A stretch of DNA of 30,682 nt from a virus: the IMG/VR virus record IMGVR_UViG_3300008262_000260, positions 1-30,682 of that record; one strand, given 5' to 3'. Positions 1 through 7,075 of the stretch are shown in pieces. The translations under genes and the position numbers were made by a program. Position 1 is the first letter of the stretch, and each line of letters opens with the position of its first letter. A model generated the notes under the pieces. The model did no database searches and was not told the origin of the DNA. It saw only the letters and a list, made by a program, of their open reading frames with translations.

Positions 1-192
1 AACAACTCCTAGTGGAGATTGTCCAATACCATTCATGGCAGCAGAAGTGATAGGTTGTAACGGGTGCGCCCATGGTAAATCTTCCGTTGGAAGAATACTT
101 TTATCATCTGTGTGAAGACCTAATACTCTAACTTGGCAACGACCAAGTTTCAGTGGATCATTTCTATTTTCAACAACACCAGTATATAACAT
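1..192 (-). CDS. 5: Baseplate hub / tail lysozyme gp5-like protein, N-terminal fragment
   Basis: Only the first 64 codons are inside the window; the gene continues past position 1. The start begins MLYTGVVENRNDPLKLGRC and continues with a VRVLGLHTDD stretch, which looks like the OB-fold domain at the N-terminus of T4 gp5, the central spike and lysozyme of the baseplate hub. The ATG (190-192) overlaps the TAA stop of the upstream gp27-like gene in a TAATG arrangement, so the two hub proteins are probably translationally coupled. In T4, gp5 and gp27 form the (gp5-gp27)3 hub complex, so the neighbour supports the call. Whether a lysozyme domain and a beta-helix follow cannot be seen here. Confidence 0.75.
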   Translation of the reverse strand, partial: MLYTGVVENRNDPLKLGRCQVRVLGLHTDDKSILPTEDLPWAHPLQPITSAAMNGIGQSPLGVV

Positions 193-1493
193 TAGTTACC
201 ACCCTTAAAAACGTCTTTAATATATGAATCCTTTATAAGCTCAATTGTGCATTCATGAGACTTTTGTGTGATAAAGTGATTGATTGCCGAGACCAGATAA
301 CGCCCAGAGAAAATCTTATCTGATATTTCTGATAACGTATCTCTGTCTTTAATAGGCTCTACTTGAAAAGATTGAATAACTACAGTTTGACCAACAGTAT
401 AATCCAGTCGACCAGGAACTGTTATAGTTAGCTTGAAGTCATTCGCTTGATTTAATTCAGATATTCTTCTTTGTAAAAACTTTATATTGGATACGTCATC
501 AAACCCTGTAAATTGCATAGTGCTTTTTGGAACAAGCAACATCTTTGATGTATAGTATGCAGGCAGGTTAGTAGAAACAGTTGGAAATGCGTTCAAGTGT
601 TTCTTTTCTTTGAAGTTGTTGAATATATCAAAGTTTCTGATGTCTATTTGTTTACTCGTTAAATCATACGAATGCAATCTAGAAGCAATCATACCATTAC
701 GTAAACGTTCCATGGTATTAAAGCCATCAGTGACTGAAAATGTAGATATCTTTTTATAATCATGATTGAAGTCTCTATTGGCTGAACCAGAATTAGAGAT
801 ATTACGAGTTGAATTTGAATAATTAAATTTCTGAACGGGTTTATTATCACTTGACATCAATAAGTCTAATGAACCAAAGTTAAAGCCATCGCGATTCTCA
901 AAAAATACATAAGAAGGAGATCCTGTTTTATTCAATGCTCTATCTGCAAGATAATTCATATTTCGTACAGGTGACCAATAATTAGAAACATACTTTATAC
1001 TATTTTTACTCTCTTCAATGTTTAATTTCTTAACAGTATCGAATGCTGCAGATTTATCCGTCAATACCTCTCGTGCAATCTCAGAAACCTTTCCCTGATA
1101 TCCACGGCTCATTTTAACGTTTACATCATTTAAGAATTCTTTGGATATAAAAGACATTTCATATACAACACTTCGGTCACCATCATATTCACGATCCTTC
1201 ATTTTATGAATATAAAATTGCCCTTCTATTTTTCCACCATTGCGTTCTAATGATGGAGTATATACAATAAGGCTGAGAGTTTCTTGTCCGACGAATGGTA
1301 AAGCATTAACAAAGTCTAAGGAATCTCTGAAAATTACAGTACCACTAATAAATGGAGAATATAAATCTTCGAAAATCTGTAGACCTATCAGTTGTCCTTT
1401 AACAGAGAACTCTACTCCAGCAGATGATATAACAGAACATTTTTGAACTGTAACATCACCTGCAAAACTTAATGTTTGTGTATTTTCTGCCAT
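192..1493 (-). CDS. 27: Baseplate hub subunit, gp27-like
   Basis: A 433-residue protein (T4 gp27 is about 390). In T4, gp27 forms the trimeric ring that joins the gp5 spike to the tail tube. The N-terminus contains a strand-rich region (SVKGQLIGLQIFEDLYSPF, then GTVIFRDSLDF) of the type seen in hub tube-like domains. No signal peptide or membrane segment is visible. It lies between gp53-like and gp5-like genes, with one base separating it from gp53 and a stop/start overlap with gp5. The assignment rests on length, strand-rich character and context rather than on a catalytic motif. A hub protein is nearly certain; exact gp27 orthology is likely. Confidence 0.75.
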   Translation of the reverse strand: MAENTQTLSFAGDVTVQKCSVISSAGVEFSVKGQLIGLQIFEDLYSPFISGTVIFRDSLDFVNALPFVGQETLSLIVYTPSLERNGGKIEGQFYIHKMKDREYDGDRSVVYEMSFISKEFLNDVNVKMSRGYQGKVSEIAREVLTDKSAAFDTVKKLNIEESKNSIKYVSNYWSPVRNMNYLADRALNKTGSPSYVFFENRDGFNFGSLDLLMSSDNKPVQKFNYSNSTRNISNSGSANRDFNHDYKKISTFSVTDGFNTMERLRNGMIASRLHSYDLTSKQIDIRNFDIFNNFKEKKHLNAFPTVSTNLPAYYTSKMLLVPKSTMQFTGFDDVSNIKFLQRRISELNQANDFKLTITVPGRLDYTVGQTVVIQSFQVEPIKDRDTLSEISDKIFSGRYLVSAINHFITQKSHECTIELIKDSYIKDVFKGGN

Positions 1494-1494
1494 A

Positions 1495-2277
1495 TTAAAT
1501 TTGCATCATGTCTGAATATTCGCTAATTATCTGATCTAAGTATATCTTTGGTATAACTTTTAAGATGCGTTTCTTTTCATTTTGTAAAATCTCATACTCG
1601 TAGTTAGTTACAGATAAAACATCCAATGGATATTGTACATCTTCTGCTCGAAACTCTCCAAGATATTCTTCTACAGTAGCACCTGCAGCATCTTCAACAT
1701 AATTATATGCTTGAACTAACTCACCAGTTTTAAACCCACTGGTAGACAAAAGAACATCTAATCTTAAGTTTTCTGCGTCTAATTCTTTAACATAGCCAGT
1801 ATAAATTCCATTTTTAGTTTGTTTTTTAATGACAGTACCAATTTTAATCTTATTGATCAAGTACTGCCCTTCTTCTTCCAAATAAACATTTTCAGCAAGT
1901 ATAAACTGATTACCTTGTATTCTATTTCTTTGGGTGTTAGTGAAGTAACTTATGTCATGCTTTCTATCACCATACTTAGATTCTATCATTATATCTAACT
2001 TGTTAACAGAAAGTGGAAAGTCTTGTATATAATCAAACTTAGAGTTAGCAAGCATTAGAACCCAATGGTAGTATGGAGTTCCATATAGCTTTTCTGATAT
2101 AATTTCTGGAGTTTCTCCATCAATTATACGATAGTCTTCATACAACAATAGCGACTGTAAAAAGTCTTTTCTAAAACGAACATTCTTTGTTATGTCTTTA
2201 ACAAAGATAAACTCATTACTTCCATCTACTTTAGCTGGAAAATCGTATGGTATCTTATTAAATTCTTCGAAGTACAT
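1495..2277 (-). CDS. 53: Baseplate wedge subunit gp53
   Basis: A 260-residue protein with the typical N-terminal half of gp53: a short lead, then DYRIIDGETPEIISEKLYGTP followed by YYHWVLMLANS. That is the LysM-like segment (T4 has a matching 'AIYGNPQLYWVLLMCND'). In T4, gp53 links neighbouring wedges around the hub. It is longer than T4 gp53 (196 residues); the extra part is a strand-rich middle region at about residues 120-205. The C-terminal segment (YEILQNEKKRILKVIPK) also resembles T4. It sits between gp48 and gp27 in a minus-strand baseplate operon, 3 bases downstream of the gp48 stop. Confidence 0.85.
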   Translation of the reverse strand: MYFEEFNKIPYDFPAKVDGSNEFIFVKDITKNVRFRKDFLQSLLLYEDYRIIDGETPEIISEKLYGTPYYHWVLMLANSKFDYIQDFPLSVNKLDIMIESKYGDRKHDISYFTNTQRNRIQGNQFILAENVYLEEEGQYLINKIKIGTVIKKQTKNGIYTGYVKELDAENLRLDVLLSTSGFKTGELVQAYNYVEDAAGATVEEYLGEFRAEDVQYPLDVLSVTNYEYEILQNEKKRILKVIPKIYLDQIISEYSDMMQI

Positions 2278-2280
2278 ATA

Positions 2281-3456
2281 TTAATATCCCTTAGCGATTT
2301 CACTCTTAGTCAAGATAGCTAGTTCCTTGAAGGTCATTTGAATGTTTATCTGAGTAGGAGAACCGTCTGCAAATGTAGCAAAATTAGCATTTGGGGTATA
2401 GTTAACAGAAAGGTTAGTCAATACGCAAGACGTATGCTTGAATATAGCTTTATTTTCATTCATCAAATGGTAGTAGTGAATATCAAACTCAGACGGGTAG
2501 ATGTAAATAAAGCTATCCTGGTCTTTAAATTCTGGATGCATGTGTAACTTAAACATCTCAACAATTCGCATAATATTTGCAGCTTCGGTTGACGAACGTG
2601 GTGCAAATTGGTAATCGAATGTAAATGTTCTAAAATCAACACCCTTAAACAGTTGTTCTTTCTTTGGGTTGTATGCCAATCCAGACATGGCAGAAAGTGC
2701 GCCACCAACTCCAGGTAAAGAAAGCGCAGCACCTGTTAGTGCACTTCCAACTACACCACCAGCATCTTTAGCGGGTTGTTTGACAGACATTTCTGCCACA
2801 GCTTTGGCTCCAGCTTCACCCAATTTAGCACCAACCTGAAATAATCCAGTATCTTCAGCGTCCCATTGCATACTGTAGTTAGCCGTTAACTGGTTTGGTA
2901 CGTGCAAGGCGATAGCAGTCTTTAAACGTTTTTGCTGGCGACTCATCTTACCACCGACTTGACCAGAAACAACTCCAGCTGCAGCGGAACCTATACCACC
3001 AGCAATTAAAGCATCTTTCAAAGTGGAAGAAGAGCTGCCACTACCACCCAAATTACTTAAAATAGTACCACCCAATGCACCGACAGCAAAACCCCCACCC
3101 AGCGCAGCAGCAGTACCATAGCCTTCTTGATTTATTCTAGCTCGAAAACGCTCAGAGTCGCCAATATCTACAGTTTCTTGTTTTTCATCTTTAAGTAGTT
3201 TCGAGTCTTCAGGAACGTTTACATAGAATACAACGTAGTTGCCACCATAAATTTGTCGAGATGAAAACAAGTCTTCAGGATACGTTAGTTGATCAATACT
3301 GTACTTTTTATCTACAGGACTTGAAAATCTGCCTTCTTGTTGATTGGGATTAGAACCTGCAGCAGTTCCACCAATCATTGAAGTGGATGAAAGATCACCT
3401 AGTGAGCCGAATTGGTCTAGCGATAATGATTCAAATGCATTGGAGAATAAATCCAT
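2281..3456 (-). CDS. 48: Baseplate tail tube cap gp48
   Basis: A 391-residue protein. The C-terminal third carries the tube-like signature of gp48: FRTFTFDYQFAPRSSTEA, then MFKLHMHPEF and a final LTNLSVNYTPN...GSPTQINIQMTFKEL. In T4, gp48 sits on the hub and starts tail tube assembly together with gp54. Two Gly/Ala-rich low-complexity stretches (about residues 113-170 and 207-262) interrupt the fold; they look like glycine-zipper segments. The start ATG has an AGGG Shine-Dalgarno 5 bases upstream, and a late-type promoter lies about 45 bases upstream. First gene of the minus-strand baseplate operon. Confidence 0.8.
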   Translation of the reverse strand: MDLFSNAFESLSLDQFGSLGDLSSTSMIGGTAAGSNPNQQEGRFSSPVDKKYSIDQLTYPEDLFSSRQIYGGNYVVFYVNVPEDSKLLKDEKQETVDIGDSERFRARINQEGYGTAAALGGGFAVGALGGTILSNLGGSGSSSSTLKDALIAGGIGSAAAGVVSGQVGGKMSRQQKRLKTAIALHVPNQLTANYSMQWDAEDTGLFQVGAKLGEAGAKAVAEMSVKQPAKDAGGVVGSALTGAALSLPGVGGALSAMSGLAYNPKKEQLFKGVDFRTFTFDYQFAPRSSTEAANIMRIVEMFKLHMHPEFKDQDSFIYIYPSEFDIHYYHLMNENKAIFKHTSCVLTNLSVNYTPNANFATFADGSPTQINIQMTFKELAILTKSEIAKGY

Positions 3457-3495
3457 TTTAACCCTAAATAGTTATTGGTAAATTGCAATCACTAT

Positions 3496-3503
3496 TATTT
3501 ATG
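3496..3503 (-). promoter_or_regulatory. Candidate T4-type late promoter for the baseplate operon
   Basis: The minus strand reads CATAAATA, one base from the T4 late promoter element TATAAATA recognised by the gp55 sigma subunit with gp33. The predicted start is about 30 bases upstream of the gp48 ATG, with an intact Shine-Dalgarno in the leader. On the plus strand a weaker copy (CCTAAATA, 3463-3470, two mismatches) could serve the divergent gp4 gene. A gp33-like gene in this window fits late promoters of this type, but gp55 is not present here. Confidence 0.45.
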
Positions 3504-3935
3504 TTCCACAAGAGAAGATACATCCCTGTAAATGCACAAAAGTATAGCGGCGACCCAACGAACATAATTATGCGTTCGTCTTGGGAGACTAAGTTCGCCT
3601 CATGGTGCGACCATAATCCTAGTGTAATAAAGTGGAAATCTGAGGAAACCATCGTTCCATACAGATGTCCTTTAGATAACAAAATACATCGTTATTTCGT
3701 AGACTTTCAAATTCAAATAAAAGACAAAAACGGTGTGTTAAAAACCTATTTGATAGAGATCAAGCCAGATGCTCAGACTCGCCCTCCAGTTCCAGGTAAA
3801 AAGACCAAAAGATATCTAATGGAAAGTGCTACGTATATAAAGAACCAAGCTAAATGGGAAGCTGCTAAAAACTGGGCTAAAGACCGAGGATATGGGTTTA
3901 CAATCCTAACAGAACACCACTTAGGTATCAAATAA
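3501..3935 (+). CDS. 4: Head completion nuclease gp4
   Basis: 144 residues from the ATG at 3501. Matches T4 gp4 along its length: KYSGDP near the start, RSSWETKFASWCDHNPSVIKW, a strand pair ending in YFVDFQIQIKD, LIEIKPDAQTRPPV, and KWEAAKNWAKDRGYGFTILTE at the end. The D (FVDF) and ExK (IEIKP) residues are the PD-(D/E)XK-like nuclease core. In T4, gp4 acts on the filled head before tail joining. A TTG at 3483 would extend the frame, but the ATG gives the same 18-residue lead to the KYxGDP motif as T4 gp4, so the ATG is preferred. First gene of the plus-strand block, divergent from gp48. Confidence 0.9.
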   Translation: MFHKRRYIPVNAQKYSGDPTNIIMRSSWETKFASWCDHNPSVIKWKSEETIVPYRCPLDNKIHRYFVDFQIQIKDKNGVLKTYLIEIKPDAQTRPPVPGKKTKRYLMESATYIKNQAKWEAAKNWAKDRGYGFTILTEHHLGIK

Positions 3936-3942
3936 ATAAACA

Positions 3943-4539
3943 ATGGCAAGCACTAATAAACCACTACAAGATCTGTTCGTAAAACACCATTACGACATGG
4001 ACAATATGCGCCGTAAGTCTTCTGCATGGTTCAACCAGCAAGTTGCACTTATGGCTGGAAAACGCATAACTCCAAATAAAATTCTACAAAACAATTTAAG
4101 CTCCCTTGGTACAAAGGTGCTGCCAGGTAACTTATATTTATATTACTACGATCCTAAAACAAAAGACACGTTACCATACTATGATAGGTTTCCAATGGTA
4201 TTCCCATGGAAAGCCAACAAAGATGGGTTTATTGGATTGAATATGCATTACCTTCCATATCAGCTTAGAGTAAAGCTAATGGACAATTTATTGGTGTTTA
4301 GAAACAACGATAAGATGGATCAAACAACAAAACTTCGTTATTCTTGGCAGCTAATTGATGGTATAGCAAAGTTTGGTTTAGCAAAACCGTGCGTGAAGCA
4401 ATATCTGTATTCTCATGTTCAATCTCCGTTTGTTCGAGTCGAAGCAAATGATTGGGGAACTGCTATGATGATGCCTGTTGAGAGATTTGTCAAGGCAGGA
4501 AAAGATCAAGTATGGTTAGACTCACGTAGGAAAATATGA
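3943..4539 (+). CDS. Conserved T4-like phage structural protein, possibly gp2-like DNA end protector
   Basis: 198 residues, 7 bases after gp4. The distinctive core is GNLYLYYYDPKTKDTLPYYD followed by FPMVFPWKANKDGFIGLN and MHYLPYQLRVKLMD. I recognise this from aquatic T4-like phages, where the gene next to gp4 has been annotated as a DNA end protector (gp2) or as an unnamed virion protein; I cannot decide between these by reading. No nuclease motif or membrane segment is seen. The C-terminus is basic (WLDSRRKI), which would suit a DNA-contacting head protein. It overlaps the next start codon by 4 bases, so the two are co-translated. Confidence 0.5.
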   Translation: MASTNKPLQDLFVKHHYDMDNMRRKSSAWFNQQVALMAGKRITPNKILQNNLSSLGTKVLPGNLYLYYYDPKTKDTLPYYDRFPMVFPWKANKDGFIGLNMHYLPYQLRVKLMDNLLVFRNNDKMDQTTKLRYSWQLIDGIAKFGLAKPCVKQYLYSHVQSPFVRVEANDWGTAMMMPVERFVKAGKDQVWLDSRRKI

Positions 4540-5273
4540 CAACACTATCATCATTTATATCAGAAGTTAAAACTGGAGCTCTGGCAAAGACAAGCCATTA
4601 CTCCATAAATTTCACACCACCTAATATATTCTTTGGAACTACATTAAACTCTAGCAACCAGGTGCGCAAACTGCTGCTATATTGTAACTCAGCGCAGCTA
4701 CCTGGAATTAACATTTCTACATTTCAATCTAGAACATTTGGTGAAACTAGAGAAATGCCATACGATAAGCTATATGATAACGTATCCCTTTCTTTTTATG
4801 TAGACAGAGATATGTACATAAAGAAATTCTTTGATACATGGGTTGATGGTATTCAAAATCCAACTACCAGAACATTTGAATATTATGATCAGTACACTAC
4901 AGATATTGAAATACGTATTCAAGACGTTAGTGAAACCACCACGTATATTGTTAAGTTATTTGAAGCATATCCAAAAACAATCTCACCAATAACTATTGGG
5001 TATGATCAAAAAGAAGTTATGCAACTTCAAGTTTCTATGAACTACAAGTATTGGCAGTCTCAATTGGTATCATCTGCAAATTTAACAAAAGAAGGTCCGT
5101 TACAAGGTGTAGCAGATCCATTCACACAACTAACAACAGAGTTGGAGATACCATTTAATATGGACACATTTATGAATCCAGGTGACTTTATTTCCCAACA
5201 ATTAGTAGATTTGCAAGGTCTTGGTAATTTTGTAAATACTAATTTGGGCTCATTAAAAGACTTTTTCGGGTAA
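4536..5273 (+). CDS. 54: Tail tube family protein, probably baseplate tube initiator gp54
   Basis: 245 residues with the tube fold signature: LYCNSAQLPGINIST near residue 48, REMPYDKLYDNVSLSFYVDR, KKFFDTWVDGIQNPTTRTF, then a beta hairpin and KEVMQLQVSMNYKYW. This pattern is shared by T4 gp19 (tail tube) and gp54 (tube initiator at the baseplate). Length above the about 163 residues of gp19, and a separate C-terminal tail rich in hydrophobic and Asn residues (about 180-245), favour gp54. Its neighbours (gp4, gp16, gp26) are not diagnostic. It could instead be a second gp19 paralogue. Confidence 0.65.
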   Translation: MTTLSSFISEVKTGALAKTSHYSINFTPPNIFFGTTLNSSNQVRKLLLYCNSAQLPGINISTFQSRTFGETREMPYDKLYDNVSLSFYVDRDMYIKKFFDTWVDGIQNPTTRTFEYYDQYTTDIEIRIQDVSETTTYIVKLFEAYPKTISPITIGYDQKEVMQLQVSMNYKYWQSQLVSSANLTKEGPLQGVADPFTQLTTELEIPFNMDTFMNPGDFISQQLVDLQGLGNFVNTNLGSLKDFFG

Positions 5274-5283
5274 GGTAAACAAA

Positions 5284-5745
5284 ATGGAAAATAACAAACA
5301 AGAAGAACTAAAAATCGCCCAAGAAGATTGGATGGTTAAAAAGTGGCGTCCAGCTATGGGTTGGACATACATGGTAATCTGTATCTTAGACATGGCAGTA
5401 TTCCCAGTTTTATGGAGTTTACTACAAGCATTAAGTTCTGGTCAAGTAAATAGCCAATGGAATCCACTAACACTACAAGGTGCTGGATTATTCCACTTGG
5501 CAATGGGTGCAGTTCTAGGTATTGCCGCATGGTCTCGCGGACAAGAAAAGATGGCTGGCGCAGCTGTTGGTGGAGGTGCTATGCCTAGTTCTCCAATGGG
5601 AAGCCCGATGCAAAGTCCACAACCAATGGGGCTAAATACTCCTGCAGTGGCACCAAGACCAATGCCAATGATGAGACAAACCACAACTACAACCTTTGAC
5701 TTAGATCCTGGAGATCCACAAGTTAGAAACACAAGAAACGATTGA
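5284..5745 (+). CDS. Putative holin, GTA-holin-3TM-like
   Basis: 153 residues. The N-terminal KKWRPAMGWTYM followed by two hydrophobic segments (about residues 24-48 and 60-84) and an ending of the type GIAAWSRGQEKMAG resemble the 3TM holin superfamily of gene transfer agents and marine phages. A holin would open the inner membrane at the end of infection. The remainder (about residues 93-153) is a Met/Pro/Gly-rich tail with repeated PMG/PMxS units and a Thr cluster, probably cytoplasmic and disordered. It lies 1 base before gp16, unlike T4, where the holin gene t is elsewhere. Two candidate endolysin genes lie in other operons of this window. Confidence 0.6.
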   Translation: MENNKQEELKIAQEDWMVKKWRPAMGWTYMVICILDMAVFPVLWSLLQALSSGQVNSQWNPLTLQGAGLFHLAMGAVLGIAAWSRGQEKMAGAAVGGGAMPSSPMGSPMQSPQPMGLNTPAVAPRPMPMMRQTTTTTFDLDPGDPQVRNTRND

Positions 5746-5746
5746 C

Positions 5747-6160
5747 ATGAAAATTGATGATAGATTATCTGAGGTGTTTGACTTGGAACCTACAACTACG
5801 GTTCCATTAGTTATTGATGCAACTACATCATTGCAAGTTAATGACAAGATTGAATCTGATTATGATAAGTCCAGAACTAATCTACATGAACTTTTGATAA
5901 AGGGGCAAGAAGCTCTTAATTATGCTCTTGATGTTGCTAAACAAAGCGAGCACCCAAGAGCATTTGAAGTTGTTGGTAATTTGATGAAGCAACTAGCTGA
6001 TGTCAACCAGCAGTTGTTGGATATACATCAGCAGAAACAAAAGCTAGATGCTCCATCAAAGGCAGAAGCAGCAAAAAATGTGACAAACAATAACGCTATC
6101 TTTGTAGGTAGCACATCTGAATTGAGTAAAATGATCAAGAATATGGCTAAAGGAGAATAA
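5747..6160 (+). CDS. 16: Small terminase subunit gp16
   Basis: 137 residues, shorter than T4 gp16 (164) but with the same plan: an acidic lead (FDLEPTTTVPLVID), DYDKSRTNLHELLIKGQEAL, a long helical pair with HPRAFEVVGNLMKQLADVNQQLL, and the ending NNNAIFVGSTSELSKMIK (T4: 'NATVFMGSPTELMD'). In T4 this protein forms a ring that starts and regulates headful packaging by the large terminase gp17. gp17 is not in the window. It starts one base after the holin stop. Confidence 0.9.
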   Translation: MKIDDRLSEVFDLEPTTTVPLVIDATTSLQVNDKIESDYDKSRTNLHELLIKGQEALNYALDVAKQSEHPRAFEVVGNLMKQLADVNQQLLDIHQQKQKLDAPSKAEAAKNVTNNNAIFVGSTSELSKMIKNMAKGE

Positions 6161-6164
6161 CATT

Positions 6165-6896
6165 ATGGCATTACCATTAAACAACACACCCATTTACAAC
6201 CTTACAATTCCTTCCACGAATCAAAATGTTAGATTTAGACCATTTGTAGTTAGGGAAGAAAAAGCACTACTGATTGCCCAACAAAGTGAAGATTCAAAGG
6301 TAATGGTAGACACGCTAAAGTCTGTAATCAAGTCATGCGTCAAGGATCCTATTGAAGTAGACAAACTAGCTATCTTTGATCTTGAATACATTTTTACCCA
6401 GCTGCGTGCAAGATCAGTTGGTGAAATCGTAGAACTTATTATGTCGTGCGATGAAGACCACGGCGAAAAAGATAAGTTGGCTAAAGTAAAGGTTAACGTG
6501 GACTTAACCAAGTTAGCTGTAACGATAAACGAAAATCACACAAATAAAATTCCATTGTTTGATGATGTTGGAATCGTTATGAAGTATCCGTCAATTGACA
6601 TTCTAAAGAAACTAGAATCAATTGATGCCATCGTAGAGCAAGAAGTCGAATCTGTCTTTAGCATTGTGCTAGAATGCATTGACTATATCTACGATTCAAG
6701 TGAAGTGTACCATGCAAAAGAGCAAACAAAACAAGAGTTGATAGACTTTATTGAAAATCTATCTTCGGAACAGTTTAAAAGGGTTCAAGCATTCTTTGAG
6801 ACGCTACCGAAATTATCACATATGGTAGAATATAATTGCCCAGTTTGTGGCAAGCATCATGAAGTTTCAATGGAAGGGCTTGAAAGTTTTTTTTGA
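6165..6896 (+). CDS. 26: Baseplate hub assembly protein gp26, putative tail chaperone
   Basis: 243 residues with the gp26 layout: LTIPSTNQNVRFRPFVVREEKALL at the N-terminus (the protein class shares RPFxxxEEKxLL), an alpha-helical middle, a strand-rich insert and a C-terminal zinc-knuckle-like CPVCGKHH (Cys225, Cys228). In T4, gp26 and gp51 are needed for hub assembly around the tape measure gp29. A strong AAGGAG lies before the ATG. The gene ends with codons AGT TTT TTT TGA, and the gp51-like frame is entered by a single step back at this run (see the frameshift feature). The pair stands directly upstream of the tape measure, as do the G/GT chaperones of lambda. Confidence 0.85.
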   Translation: MALPLNNTPIYNLTIPSTNQNVRFRPFVVREEKALLIAQQSEDSKVMVDTLKSVIKSCVKDPIEVDKLAIFDLEYIFTQLRARSVGEIVELIMSCDEDHGEKDKLAKVKVNVDLTKLAVTINENHTNKIPLFDDVGIVMKYPSIDILKKLESIDAIVEQEVESVFSIVLECIDYIYDSSEVYHAKEQTKQELIDFIENLSSEQFKRVQAFFETLPKLSHMVEYNCPVCGKHHEVSMEGLESFF

Positions 6897-6913
6897 TATC
6901 GCTCGGACACGAG
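6872..6913 (+). other. Candidate programmed -1 frameshift site joining gp26 and gp51
   Basis: T_TTT_TTT (6887-6893) is in the correct phase for the gp26 frame and is followed at once by the TGA stop (6894-6896). A Shine-Dalgarno-like GGAAGGG (6872-6878) lies 8 bases upstream of the T run, near the distance of the stimulator in dnaX. A short hairpin, CTCG-GACA-CGAG (6902-6913), lies 8 bases downstream. Slipping back one base continues through the gp51-like frame to 7075 and gives a 303-residue fusion. Frameshifting itself is inferred. Confidence 0.65.
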
Positions 6914-7075
6914 AGTCTTCATAATTTTTACAAGCTAAATTTCGCACTTATGCAATATCACAAGTACTCTTTAGCTGATATCGAAGACATGATGCCATTC
7001 GAGCGCGAAATTTACATTGCTATGCTGATCCAATTCCTAGAAGAAGAAAAACAAAGATTAGAGAGTAAAACCTAA
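6893..7075 (+). CDS. 51: gp51-like hub assembly segment, probably made as a gp26 fusion
   Basis: 60 codons in the -1 frame after gp26: ISLGHESLHNFYKLNFALMQ, then HKYSLADIEDMMPFEREIYI and a helical EEEKQRLESKT end. The central 'hkYsL..ie.MmPfEreiYi' is what I recognise as the gp51 partner of gp26 in aquatic T4-like phages. It has no good start: the first possible one is TTG at 6893 inside the T run, and the first ATG (6950) would remove a third of the domain. This supports synthesis by -1 frameshifting from gp26. The stop overlaps the tape measure ATG by one base. Confidence 0.65.
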   Translation: MISLGHESLHNFYKLNFALMQYHKYSLADIEDMMPFEREIYIAMLIQFLEEEKQRLESKT

